This document shows, piece after piece, positions 27,120-38,690 of a stretch of DNA of 64,000 nucleotides (position 1 is its first letter; each line of letters begins with the position of its first letter). Source of the DNA: Erythroxylum novogranatense (Eukaryota; Streptophyta; Magnoliopsida; Malpighiales; Erythroxylaceae). The notes beneath the pieces were generated by a model. The model had not been told where the DNA came from, ran no database searches, and saw only the letters and a program-made list of their open reading frames with translations. The stretch covers positions 39,465,858 to 39,529,857 of the forward strand of contig CM057230.1 of the NCBI GenBank assembly GCA_029891385.1. Reading direction: 5' to 3'. The position numbers and the translations under genes were made by a program.

Positions 27120-27195
27120 GGGGACGGCAACCAAACAAGTGCAGTTGACAGGATTTTTTTGTTTTGTTTGCCGTCCCCGTCAACCAAACGTAGCC
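27120..27195 (-). repeat. Right terminal and subterminal repeats of Harbinger copy 2
   Basis: CAACCAAAC at 27128-27136 and 27181-27189 is the inverted partner of the left-end motif. GGGGACGGCA (27120-27129) and TGCCGTCCCCG (27169-27179) are inverted to each other around a T-rich centre, giving a possible hairpin just inside the end. Confidence 0.7.
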
Positions 27196-27392
27196 ATTCA
27201 AAGAGTTCCCCGATGGATCGACTAACCAAATATTTCTTAAAATACTACATCGTTTTGTTTACGGAATGTGTGGTTTAAAATTTAAATGAAACTGATGCAA
27301 ACATCCACTTGTCAACTAGGTTCATGTTACCAGTTTGCGTGGAGGCTAGAACTTCAATTAACCTCGTTACTTCATATTCGATTAATAATAGG

Positions 27393-28098
27393 ATTAATTA
27401 TATATAAAAAAACTTTTTTTCAATTTTTAATTAGAGTTTGAATTGTAAAAAATAGTAATAAAATATTTAATATTTCAATATTTTTCAATTATAGCTCAAA
27501 CTTTAAAAAATAATAATAAAATATTTAACTTTCAATTTTTTCAATTCTAACCCAACATTATTTGTTGTTCTCCTTATGTCCTCAGCGTTTTGTTTTCTGT
27601 TTGCTCTTCTGACTCTCTAAATTACTTTCACATTACAACGTACTGTATCAGTAAGCTCTTCATTTTTAGTTCATTCTCTTGATACCCTTAATGTGAGATC
27701 TTCAGGGCTACATAATCTAAAAATTGAATGGTGAGGTTGTCGAGAGAATAAATTGAAAACGAAGGAAAAACTAAAATAACGACGTCATTTTAAATATGTG
27801 ATTAAACAATGTCATTTCATTAATCTTTATTTATTGTATTAATTTTGACTGACGTGTATTAATAGTTAAGATTTATGAAACACGTAACAAGCTAAGTCAG
27901 CAAATTTAACGGAAACAAACGTCAGGCTAAAATTGAAAAAAATTAAAAGTTTGAACATTTTTTACTATTTTTTGAAGTTTGGGCTAAAATTGAAAAAAGA
28001 AAGTTTGAACATTTTATTACTGCTTTTTAATGTTCAGGCTATAATTAAAAAATGACAAAATTTGAATTTTTTTTGGTAATTTAGCCTTAATAATCCTT
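27393..28098. mobile_element. Foldback/MITE-like element with internal subrepeats
   Basis: The left arm (about 27393-27560) and the right arm (about 27925-28098) are imperfect inverted copies. CAATTATAGCTCAAACTTTA on the left matches the complement of the right arm near 28030-28050. Within each arm a unit of about 45-50 bp (TTTAGCCCAAACTT, then AAAAAATAGTAATAAAA, then TTCAA) repeats two or three times. There is no coding capacity. Ends and target duplication could not be fixed, so class is unknown. Confidence 0.55.
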
Positions 28099-28945
28099 AA
28101 CAAAACAAAATGAAGAGGACAAAACATATGGGAATTATTTGGGCTTCAAGCACAAGGCATACTAAAATTGCTTTCTTCTTTTATAGAAGGGTTATACTGC
28201 ACAATTTTGTGACTTGATAAAAAAAAATTCTTCAAATCTCCTTACTTAAAGAAGTTGTATTTGGATTAAGTCTATATATTGATAAAGAAAAATTAATCAA
28301 CACTTAGTGATCATGAATCGTTCATTCATCTTGGTGTTCTTTCAATAAAAATTAATGATTAATTTGATTAAATATTAATAATCTCATTTTATGTCAAAAC
28401 TAATCAAATATACTTATTATTATTAGTAAGTAGTATTAAATAATTAAATTACTATATTAGTTTAAAATAAATCAAAATATGAAAATTAAAATTATAAATT
28501 CTAAAATTATAAAGAAACTAAAATTTTTAAAATTAAAAGTTCAAACAAATAAATTTTGTAGAAGCAAGCCCTTAATATAATTTTATTACATAATCTTATG
28601 AAATCATAATGAAACATAAATTATTTCAAGTCATTTATTATAAATATCTTTTACTTTTATATTAAAAATTATCTTAATTTTATTTTACTTTCAGTTAGAT
28701 TTTCAAATTATTTTCTATTCAATAAAATATAAAATTTTGAACTTTCTATATCTTTTTTATTTTTATTTTTAAATATATAAAAGCTACCAATCAAAAATAT
28801 AAAGTTTAATAATAGAAAAGCGAAGATACCAACCAAAAATAATAACTACTAACCTTTTAACCTATCTTATATGAAACAGCTTTGGCTAAGACAGAGGATA
28901 ACTTATGAAGTAAATCACTTGATAATATAGAAATCACGTATAATA
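28099..28945. other. A+T-rich intergenic DNA, no gene seen
   Basis: No domain, RNA gene or repeat family was recognised on either strand. Confidence 0.5.
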
Positions 28946-29998
28946 TGTAAAATGCACAAAAAGGAGGGTTGAATTATATAAAATCTTCAAAGATATTAAT
29001 CTTTAGGAATTTCTTTACAAAATTCAGATGATCACAAAAATACTTTACTCAAGTCGATGAGTAATGCAATCGCAAGAATTATTATCTACTCTTCTAACAA
29101 TAAGAAAATAAAAAGATAAGGGTTAGAGAATAGATGTCGTGATTTTATACTGGTTCACCCTTAACCTTGAGCAATGTCTAGTCCTTAAAGTTTGGCTGAG
29201 ATTTCACTATACTCTTCAACTTTACAAGTATTATTTCTACACTTGCAGAGCCTCTTTAAGTCTCTCTTACAAAGTATTCTTTATCTATTTTCTTAGCTTC
29301 TCTAGGCTCTAGCCTTTCTTTCTCTCTCTAGGAAAGATATTTTTTAGCTTCACGTTACAGATGTATTTACTCTCTTTCTTTCACACTTTGAATGCATCGT
29401 TTCTCTAAGTATTGTACAATCAAATTTTCTCTCTTGTAAAAACATTATTTAGTTTATGACTAGAAATAGTATTTATAGCCTAAGTCTTCAACTGTCTTCT
29501 TGAGAAACTGATTCTTGAATCTTCTAGAAACCGTTATTAGTTGAGTCCTGTAACTAGCTCCAACTAACTAATTGATTGACGTTCTAGAATAGTTTCCTTC
29601 TTCTTCTTCTTCTTCTGGTACTATACTCCTTCTGATGTCACTTCATCTGGTATCATGCTTCTTCTGGTTGATGTGCATCTTTTGGTGTCATGCTTCTTCA
29701 CGTTTCTTCTGATATTGCACTTCTTTTGGTGTCGATGTGTATCTTTTATAATGACGTATATCTTCTATTGATGACGTGTATCTTTTATAATGACGTGTAT
29801 CTTCTATGATGACGTGTATCTTCTGTTGTTAACTATGCATCTTCTAGTGTTGACCACGTATCTTTTGGGTTTGACTAAGTGTTACTTATATTTTTTTGTG
29901 CACTTAACAAACTTATAAAAAAAGTTCATACATTTATAAGATTATTATTATTTGATTGTCATCAAAATTAATAAAAATGAAGTCTTCTTGACTTAACA
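28946..29998 (-). repeat. 3' LTR of the SIRE-type element
   Basis: On the minus strand it begins TGTTAAGTCAAG right after the polypurine tract and ends CATTTTACA at 28946, about 1,053 bp, with TG...CA ends. The 5' partner LTR is outside or deleted, so no target duplication can be tested. Confidence 0.6.
29735..29880. repeat. About 20-bp tandem repeats with TGACGT motifs
   Basis: A unit close to ATGACGTGTATCTTCTAT repeats with TGACGT cores at 29752, 29772, 29791 and 29810, spaced 19-20 bases, and degraded copies lie on both sides. On the element's strand the core reads ACGTCA, a bZIP-type (CRE/as-1-like) site. The cluster lies about 190-250 bases into the LTR, where the U3 enhancer of a copia element is expected. 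The regulatory role is inferred. Confidence 0.65.
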
Positions 29999-30410
29999 AT
30001 CTCCTCCTTTTTTATGATAATAAATAATCATAATTTTAGAAGATAAAAGGATATTTAGACGAATAATAATTAAAGCAAAAACATAAGAAATGCATGCATA
30101 AGATATACAATGCTTTCTAATATTTTCACTTTTCTCATTTATCCTCTTATTCTTTTCTTCTTCTTTTCTCCTCCTATTTGTTATTAATCAAAAAGATAGC
30201 TCATCGTAGATGCTTCAGAATTTCATAAAACATATTTTGAATATCAGTGTGGATTTTCTTGAGGTCTTGTTCAATAGAAACACGTAGAAATGCTATTTTC
30301 CCATGAAGATCACCCACTGAATCACCCAGTTCATCAACCTTAGTATGAATTTCCTCAATATCTTTCGCTATGGCTTCTTGAACTTCCTTCTGTTTGTGAC
30401 TAGCTTCTGT

Positions 30411-32454
30411 CTAATTGATGAAATGCTTCAAGAACTCCGAATTAACAATAGGATCTTGTTGTATTTTACTAAGTGGATGAAGGTTTTCAATAACAGATGG
30501 TTCTGTAGGTAAAACATCTAACTCTATGATTTTGATTGAGGGTAGTTTGAAGGCTTGTTTTCCTTCTAGGAGATTAAAATCATCAGGTCTGGGTAGTTTT
30601 AGAATTGGTTGTCTAAGAAGGTGTAACACATTTTTTACTAAAGGTATGAAACCTATGGGTCTGAAATACATGATTAAATGCACAAAGGTTTCTAAGTTAA
30701 AATTGATACCTTCAACCGTGATACTTCTGTATCGTCCTTCTGTCACAGTACCAACTACCTTTGAAATTTTCATCTTTAATAGAAACTCCAAATTCACTCT
30801 CTGATGCCCTTAAAATGTGATGTGATATATAGACACCTCTAGGTTGAGCTGCAATAGATGCATCATCTATGTTCTTCACAGCCACTTGAATCTATTCTTC
30901 TGTAAGATAATCTTCATGCCCTTCAGGAACATCTTCTTCTTCCCTTTTTCTTCATTTATCACGGGGGTTGAACATCTTGGTTATATATCTGGAACAATCT
31001 TTATTGATATTCTGCTCGTAATCGGATAGATTGTATATCGATCCTTTGAAATCTTCATTAGATATGGTTCTGACTTTTCATCTCACAGAATACCATATAG
31101 TTTTTGTTCTTCATGACTAAGAAGATGTATTGTTTGATCATTAATTGGTATAGGTTCGACTTGTATCTTGACTGTCTTATTCGAAGGTTCTCTTATAATA
31201 ATTGAACTTCTGTTTCAAACAGATACTGATTCTTCTATAATCTTCATTTTCAAATCCTTTTTGTTGATTAGTTGAGAAGGATTGTAAGGTACTAGTTGGT
31301 GTTCAGTTGTCTGAACCTTCTGTTGAACATCAGATGAAGAAACCTTTTTCTGACCAAGCTTCATCTTCTTTTGTTCTTTTGTTGGTTTGGAAGAAAGTTG
31401 TTGTTAAGGCTTCTTCCTCTCAAATATTGACTTCCTCTTTTTCTCTGTCTCTCTAGATGATTTACTGATTGACTTTGCAAAATAGAGACAATTAATCTGG
31501 TAGGTTGTTGTTATTTCTCTTGCTTCTCAGAATCTCCACCAAGAATCAGAGCTTTCTACTTCTTATGTTCTTGTTGTCGTAAGGTTAATAATCTTGGTAA
31601 CCTTCTTGACTATTTGGATTTTTCTGATTGAAACGTCTCAGCCTTCCTCTTCAATGACACTTATTGTATTGATTGTTGAACTCGGCTTTCCTCTTTCTGT
31701 AGAATCGTCTTAGTTTTTATTGACACATTAGACGATTGTTCAACTTTTTGTTCTACAGATGTTCTTCTCGTCAATCGAGGTTTTGTTTTTCTTTTAGACA
31801 TAATATGGCCACTCTTACTCTGTCTTACTATAAACTCCTCCTTAGACTTTGTTTTCGGTATAAAACATATATCCACTTTAGCTTCAAACTTTATTCCCAT
31901 TCTGAGAATAGTAGTGGCATTAATAATACTCTTCACAACAATTTTTACCATGTCATCTATGTCAAACATGATTCTAGATTCTCTAAAGAATCTTGTCAAC
32001 AACATACCGTAAGGTAAAGAGCTAGAATCTCCCTTAGACTTCATCATGTACTTCAAAATCAAGTACGGAAGATTAATGGGTTGGTGATTAAGTAGATGAA
32101 ACAAACAAACTTCATCGTTCATTGTCACCACATCCTTTGAGCCTATTCTTGGTAAAATACAGTGGAGAAGCAGTGAATGTAAAACCCTAGCCTCGGAACA
32201 AGGATTGAACCCTTCTTGACTCCTAGATCACTACTTCCATAAAGTTGTCGATTAATGTGAGCTTTATCTACCCGACCTTGAGTAATCCATTTTGTACCGT
32301 TAAATAGCTTTGCTCTAATACTTGGACACCCAATGGCCTTCTCGATAGAATCTTGTAAGACTATAACTAACAACCCATATACCATTGATATTAAGGTGTT
32401 GTCCACCACCTTTGCATTCTTCCAAAACTCATATATCACATTTAAATAAACCAT
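30411..32454 (-). pseudogene. env-like region of the SIRE-type element
   Basis: Frames at 32454-32143 and 32131-31661 give VIYEFWKNAKV, AIGCPSIRAKLFNGTKW, LPYLILKYMMKSKGD and LPYGMLLTRFFRES. This text is typical of the predicted additional protein of SIRE elements and related plant transposon proteins. A Lys/Ser-rich stretch follows. The final frame (30797-30411) has no motif known to me, although its place fits the end of the same protein. Stops between the frames show it is dead. Whether this protein family ever acted as an envelope is not established. Confidence 0.55.
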
Positions 32455-32919
32455 TTCACGAATGTTAAAGAAAATTTTCCAGCCAACTACTTCAATTTAT
32501 GGTTCAATGTCCATCTGATTTTTCTCTAAATAGGTAAAATCAATGTGTCTCCCATAGATATGAGATTTCTCCATTTTTGATCTGTAAAAAATAAACACTA
32601 ATCACACAAATGTATTTCACTTAACGTAGTGAGGTTATTATCTAAAAATAAGAATACGAAATGAAAAGAACTTAAAGTTTAGAACAAAGTATTGAATCGT
32701 CTTTATTGAGAGCATTAAACAAGTCGGTTTCAAAGTTTTTCAAGAAAATTCTATAGTAGAAGGTATTTTAGAATCTTGAGAAGATTTCCTTCTTATTTAT
32801 ACTCTTGAAAAGTTATCATTCATAACTTACTGTTACTATTTACTTGAAAACTTATGATTTTTTATCTTCTTCTTCTACGAATCGTCTGGGTCAAACAAAT
32901 GATCATTCAGTATGACCAT

Positions 32920-33876
32920 ATTCAAGTTTTGTCTGATTTCCTTGAATCTATCTTCACACAAAGATTTAGTGAAGATATCCACCCATTATTGATTTGTCTT
33001 AACAAATTATAGACTGATGATTTATCTCTGTACATAGTCTCATATAAAATGATGTCTAATTTCAATATACTTTGCCCTCGAGCGTTGTATTGGATTCTTT
33101 GATAGATTGATAACACTTGTGTTGTCACACAAGATTGGAATTTGATATTCTTGTATAAAATAATCTTCTAACTGATACTTAATCCATAACATCTGTAAAC
33201 AACAACTTACAACTAATATGTATTCAGCTTTTGCAGTAGATAGAGCAATTAAACTTTGCCTTTTGCTTGACCAAGAAATTAGATTATGACCAAGAAAGTG
33301 AAAACCTCCACTTGTACTCTTTCTATCAATCCTATCTCCCGTATAATCAACATTATAGTAGCCAATTATCCTGAAATCTTTACCTTTCTCGTACATTAAA
33401 CAATGATCAGTGAAACTTGCCAAGTATCTCAATATTCCTTTGACAGTAATATAATGATATTCTCTAGGATCTGCTTAAAATCTTGCACACAAACAAACAC
33501 TAAACAATATATCAGGTCTGCTTGCAGTTAAGTAAAAGTAAAGAACTAATAATTCCTTTGCAAATTTGTTTGATCAACTTTCTTACCTACTTCATCCTTA
33601 GATAAGAGGATTGAACGATGCATAGGAGTTGACATAGATTTGACCTTCTCCATTTTATATTTGACTAACAGTTCTTTGATTTATTTTTATTGATGGATAA
33701 AAATCTTTTCTTCAGTTTGTTTAATTTGTAAACCAAGAAAAAATTTCAATTCACCCATCATACTCATATCAAATTCACTTTTGATAAGATTTTCAAAACT
33801 AGAACATAACTTCTTAAAAGTTGCACCAAAAATAATATCATGTACATATATTTGTACAACTATGAAATCATTTTTA
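32920..33876 (-). pseudogene. copia RT end and RNase H
   Basis: The RT piece (33876-33687) has IYVHDIIFGAT, where the active site should be YVDD, followed by SEFDMSMMGELKFFLGLQIKQ. The RNase H piece (33432-33040) has RIDRKSTSGGFHFLG, SLIALSTAKAEYI and ILCDNTSVINLSKNPI, all hallmarks of the copia RNase H. The His in place of Asp in the RT box would abolish catalysis. The RT reading frame runs to 33908 only because it continues into the LINE next door. Confidence 0.85.
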
Positions 33877-35960
33877 AGAGTTGGGGCACGTGAAATGGAG
33901 GATTTCATCCAATTTTGCTATACATGTGACGAAGCAGGACAGATACTCACAGATGCCCAAGCCATCAAGCGGAGGTGGATGAGATACTTTTATGGCCTAT
34001 ATAACAAAGACATATTGGTCAACATAGAGTTAGAGGAATATCACCTATTGCGACAATGTCTAAATGGATACTTTGGGGGAGGATCACAAGGGGAGAAATT
34101 ACAAAGGTTTTCAGGAGGATAGGGAGCAGAAGGGTCGTATGACCGAATGACATCCTTATAGAGGTATGGAAGTAACTACAAGCTGTCGGTATTGAGTGGT
34201 TAGTTCAGCTCTTTAATGTGATCCTCAAGTCAGTCAAGATGTCGGTTGAATGGAGGTTGAGTAGGTTGATCCCCTTGTATAAGACCAAAGGAGACATTCA
34301 ACAATTCCTAAACGATCGAGGTATCAAATTACTAAGTCATACCATGAAGTTGTTGGAGAAGGTAATTGAAAAGAGAATCTGGAGAACTGTTTCTATATTA
34401 GCCAACCAATTTGGATTTATGCCTGGTAGGTCCATGACAGAAGCAATACATCTACTTCAGAGACTAATGGAATGCTATAAAGGAACAAAAATGGGATTTG
34501 CATATAGTTTTTGTAGATTTAGAGAAGGAGCATGATAGGGTTCCTAGAGTACTCATATGGTGGTGTTTGGAGACAAAAGGCATTCCTAGGATGTATATAA
34601 GAGTGATTAGGGATACGTATGAAGGAGCATTGACTGGCATTAGGATGATAAGAGGCGACACGAAAGTGTTCTATATTGGTGTTGGACTACATTAAGGCTT
34701 GGCTTTAAATCCTTTTTTGTTTACATTAGTGTTAGATGAACTTACCAAGCATATTCAAGGGGAGGTACCTTAGTGCATGTTACTTGCTGACAATATTTTC
34801 CTGGTGGATGAGACCAAAGAGGGGGTCAATGCCAAGTTAGAACGTTGGAGAGAAGTATTAGAATCAAAACGTTTTAGAATGAGCAGGTCCAAGATGGAGT
34901 ATTTAAAATGCAACTTTTCAGGTAGCCAAATGGCACAAGAGGGGGTGGTAGCGATTGACACTGACATCATACCAAAGAAATTGAGTTTTAAATACCTCGG
35001 ATCTATCATTCAGAGAGATGGTAATATCGATGAAGATATATTGCATCATATTAGATCTGGGTGGATCAAATGGCATAGTCCATCAGGTGTTTTATATGAT
35101 AAAAAGGTCCCTGTAAAAGTTAAGGGAAGTTCTATAAAATGGTGATTCAGCCAATCATGTTATATGGGGCAGAGTATTGGCTTATTAAACATAGACATAC
35201 GCGACAGTTGTTGGTAGTAAAAATGCGTATGCTTAGGTGAATGTGTGATATTATCATAAGAGATAGAGTATAGAATCGAGTAGTGAGAGCCAGACTATAG
35301 GTGGCTAGTATTGCAGACAAGTTGAGAGAGAAAAGGCTTAGGTGGTTTGGGCTTATGCACAGGATGCCATCTGATGCTCCAATACGATACTGTGAGATAG
35401 TAAACCTAAGTGGCTATAAAAGGAGGAAAGGAAGGCCTTATAAGATCTAGAGGGAAGTGATCAAGAAAGATATATCATAGCTGGCCCTTACTGAGGCAGT
35501 TGCTAGAATTAGAAAAGTTTGGCATGATAGGATAAGGGTAAACGATACTCTTTAAAGTCCTCGAGCCTCATACTTACCACACAGGAAGTCCAACCCGATG
35601 GCCTTTATGCCTTTGCATGTGGGTTGCTCAGTGAAGACTCCTAGCGCAACTAACGACGAAAAGAGCTGGTATTTACAAAGTGTAAGGTACTAGCAGATAG
35701 GGTCAACCATCAAGTATGTCCTTTTATATTACATTGTAATTTTATTTACTTAAATATTTTGGGTACTATTTTTTACTTATTTGTTTCTGTCAACCTGCAT
35801 CACTATTTTCTTATCGCATTTGTATGTAAGTTTACCAGAAACAGCCTCTCTACTATATAAGGGTAAGACTGCGTACTATTAGACCTCCTCAGACTTTGCT
35901 TCAATGCGAGACTTCAGACTGGGTGTGCTGATGATGACGACAATGATGATGATGCATTAA
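33877..35960 (+). mobile_element. RTE-clade LINE, 5'-truncated
   Basis: Plus-strand frames follow the plant RTE polymerase. WMRYFYGLYN precedes the RT. RLIPLYKTKGDIQQF, GIKLLSHTMKLLEKVIEKR and NQFGFMPGRSMTEAI are early RT blocks, and VFVDLEKEHDRVPR is the block with the first catalytic Asp. The active-site box reads LLADNIFLVDE at 34780-34812, where FADD is expected. KKLSFKYLGSIIQRDGNIDED and the degraded RWFGLMHRMP segment follow. The 3' end is a (GATGAT)n-like tail at about 35932-35955, a typical RTE ending. The endonuclease is missing. It begins exactly where the SIRE-type RT is broken, so it may have inserted there. Confidence 0.85.
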
Positions 35961-36494
35961 AAGGCTAGAATGACATTACAACCAAGTTAAATGAAAAACA
36001 TAACCTAGTTGCCCCTTTCTAAATTAGGCTAAGAAAGTGATTGTACAATGGAGAAATTCATGATAAGATGTTTGCCTTCGTGTCAAAAGACTAGTTTATC
36101 ATTAAAGAAAATCTAAAAATGGTGCTTGTAATAAAATAAACCTAATGACCTCTTAAAAATAATAAGAATTTTTATGAAAGGTTTACTTAATGATAGTTTA
36201 CCTTTTTAATTGTTCAATAATAATAAATATATGCTTACAAGTGCCACAAGCAAATTAAATAAGGTGTTAATATTTTGATCAATATGTAAATTCAAATCAA
36301 AGAACTTAATTATAATAGGAATAAATTAGTATGTTAGCACTTTTTGAGTTATTGATATTTGAAGTTAAGTTAATTCCATAAGATTTGATGTCATTGTACC
36401 ATTATTGAATGTTGCAAGATTGTGTGTTTATGTGTTTTCTTTGTTTGTGGTTTTTAGTTTTTCTTGAGGACAAACAAAGATTTAAGTGTGGTGA
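35961..36494 (+). other. 3' internal end of an Athila-like element with polypurine tract
   Basis: The last 60 bases include GAGGACAAACAAAGATTTAA followed by GTGTGG, the sequence that lies directly before the 3' LTR in Athila/Tat elements. Nothing coding was recognised before it. It precedes an LTR that is itself followed by a primer-binding-site-like sequence. Confidence 0.5.
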
Positions 36495-37801
36495 TGTTGA
36501 TAGGTGTAGATTATAGTATATTTTAAAGGTGACTAAATGTGTACTGAAACGTTTTATTAGATGATTATTAGGTATATAGATTTAGTATTTGCATGTGTTT
36601 CAAGTGTTTGATTGGTTTAGAACAAGAATTTGATCTTAATTTTATGTTTCAAGAGGTGTTTGATATGTTTGTGAGTGTTGGAAGCATGAAATCAAAGAAA
36701 GGAGAAGGAATGGTTGTATGGAGGCTGGCCACAATCATGGTACATGAAATGCATGGGAATCTCTATCACGATCGTGGCCTTATGCATGACCATAACAGAG
36801 AAGGAGGAATTATAAAGGCCATGATCATGGCATGGCAGTTTCCAGCTCATGATATTTTTGAAGTTTTAAGGTTTCAAAGCTATTTTTGAAACAAAAGTAA
36901 GCAAGGAAACCCTAGAAACAACCATAGAATCCTTAAGCACTATTTAAAGACAAGAGAAGCACCAAAAAAATGCAGCATCCACTAGATTTAAAGAAGCTTA
37001 AGAGGAGACATCGGGTGAAGCTCCATAAAATTCCAAATTTCTAGATCAAGACTAACTAATTTTTCTTTCTTTTTCCTTCAATTATTTCATTCTTTAATGT
37101 TTATTTGGATTAATATGATGTTAAACCTGATTATGAGTTTCTAAATTCGTATTAAGGATTGTTCTTGTTCTATTTTGTTGAACCTTATTCTTGTTAAATT
37201 TAATACATCTATTAATACTTTATGATAATTTTTATGTTTATACTTAGTAATAAATCCAGATGGTGAATCGAGTTATATGTGTTAAGTTGCGTAACAAGAG
37301 TTGGTAGCTTAATAGATCTGTAATTATCAAATTAACTATCAATTGAAGAGATATATTAATTGTGATTTAATTATCCTTAAGATTGCTTCAAATCTAATTA
37401 AATAGTAAGTAATAATTTTGTGAATTGAGAGGTTACAATTATATTAGTATCGATTTAAATTGGAATCATTTGATTAGATCAGAGAGAGGATAATAAAACC
37501 TTATGATATCTAGCATAACTGGATAAATAAGAATAACAAGAGACAAAATAAGGATAGAATAATTCCTAAGTTTCCATCTTTGATCACATTCAATTTTTAT
37601 TAGTATCTCATTTATTCAATTTTATTAGTTATTTAAATTTTATTAATTTATTTTAATTTAAATCAATCTTTAGTACTTTAAAGAAAGTTTTATTCAAGTT
37701 GGTAGGTGTCTAATTAGTCCTCATGAGAACGATAACCTTAATACTATAAGTTACGATTTGTATATAATGGTATTGAAAGTTTTATATAATACTTATCAAC
37801 A
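36495..37801 (+). repeat. Athila-type LTR
   Basis: It starts TGTTGATAGG at 36495 and ends CTTATCAACA at 37801, giving inverted ends over about ten bases with one mismatch, 1,307 bp. An Athila-like primer-binding region (TTTTTGGTGTCATTGTTATG) follows at about 37804, and gag follows downstream, so for the sequence on the right it acts as the 5' LTR. Confidence 0.7.
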
Positions 37802-38059
37802 AGTTTTTGGTGTCATTGTTATGGATTAAATAGCATTTTTGTATAATTTGAATTCCTTTGATTTAAGGATTCAAATACCTTTTCTTATGTGATTGTGATG
37901 CATAAACACAAAAATCACTAGGAAGTTTAAGTAAGGTAGAATACACATCAACTCTAGACATCACAAAGCAGGAAAGAGAGATATGAAAAGTTAAATGCCA
38001 AAAAATAATAAAAAAGAATGGTGGTGGAGGAAATAAATCACGGAGAGTAGTAAAGGACT

Positions 38060-38690
38060 CTTATGGTGTTCATGAGACCAGGGTTCAATGCTAACCAATA
38101 AGGAATTACTTGACCACCAGTGCAAACGAACACATTTAAGATCAAACTAGCACTATTAAATATACGTCATTCGAACGTACAATTATATGGATTGGCTAAT
38201 GAGAATCCCAATGTTTATTTGGCTAATTTATTAGAAATTTGTGACACTTTCTGTTATAATGAGTTGTCAAAAGATGAAGTCAAGATGAGGTTCTTTCCCT
38301 TCACACTCAGGGATAGAGCTCACGTGTGGTTGGATTCACTTAACCTAATAAACATCACATTATATCAACAGCTAGAGCGAACATGTTTAGATAAGTACTC
38401 CCTTTGACTAAGACAATAAGGCTTATAAAGGAAAATGCTAAGATTTAGTAAAATGAAGGGGAGTCTCTATATGAAGGAGTTACAAAGGAGATGTCTACAT
38501 CATAATTTGTTAAGGGAGTTCCTTTTACAAACATTTTATAATAGAGTCGATCCACCCATGTATGGCACCATTGATGCAGCTGCTGGAGGATCATTAATGA
38601 GAAAAACAATTGAGGAGGCGGACAATTTGTTAGAGGAGATGACAAAAAATGGTTGTCTTTGGACTTTTAGAATGAAGTAGACATCAATCA
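38060..38690 (+). pseudogene. Athila gag
   Basis: Frames at 38120-38407 and 38435-38680 contain NVYLANLLEICDTF, VKMRFFPFTLRDRAHVWLDSL and DAAAGGSLMRKTIEEADNLLEEM. These are the standard capsid blocks of Athila gag, including the DAAAGG-x-L-x-x-K-T box. A frame break lies between them near 38410. The downstream nucleocapsid-like region (to about 39850) is only weakly recognisable. Confidence 0.8.

Larger units (their letters stand above)
20477..27195 (-). mobile_element. PIF/Harbinger DNA transposon, near full length, defective
   Basis: The left end TTTGCGTTTGGTTG (20477-20490) is inverted at the right as CAACCAAACGTAGCC (27181-27195), with ATTC directly outside both (20473-20476 and 27196-27199). 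The exact start and the length of the target duplication are uncertain, because the family normally makes 3-bp TWA duplications. Subterminal copies of GTTTGGTTG lie near both ends. All internal genes are on the minus strand: transposase (24473-23154), Myb/SANT-like ORF (about 22906-21916) and a viroplasmin-like membrane ORF (about 21734-21372). Each has lesions, so the element could move only with proteins from elsewhere. Confidence 0.8.
28946..33876 (-). mobile_element. SIRE/Maximus-type Ty1/copia element, 5' part lost
   Basis: On the minus strand it runs from the RT catalytic region (33876) through RNase H (33432-33040), an additional env-like reading region (about 32454-30411), a polypurine tract (AAAAAAGGAGGAGA near 30015-30000) and an LTR (29998-28946). 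An additional ORF between RNase H and the 3' LTR is the mark of the SIRE lineage. Gag, protease, integrase and the first half of RT are missing, because an RTE LINE begins where the RT breaks. All frames are damaged. Confidence 0.75.

Noticed and set aside
36593..36889. 98-codon ORF in the Athila LTR
   Set aside because: It lies wholly within the LTR and has no recognisable motif.
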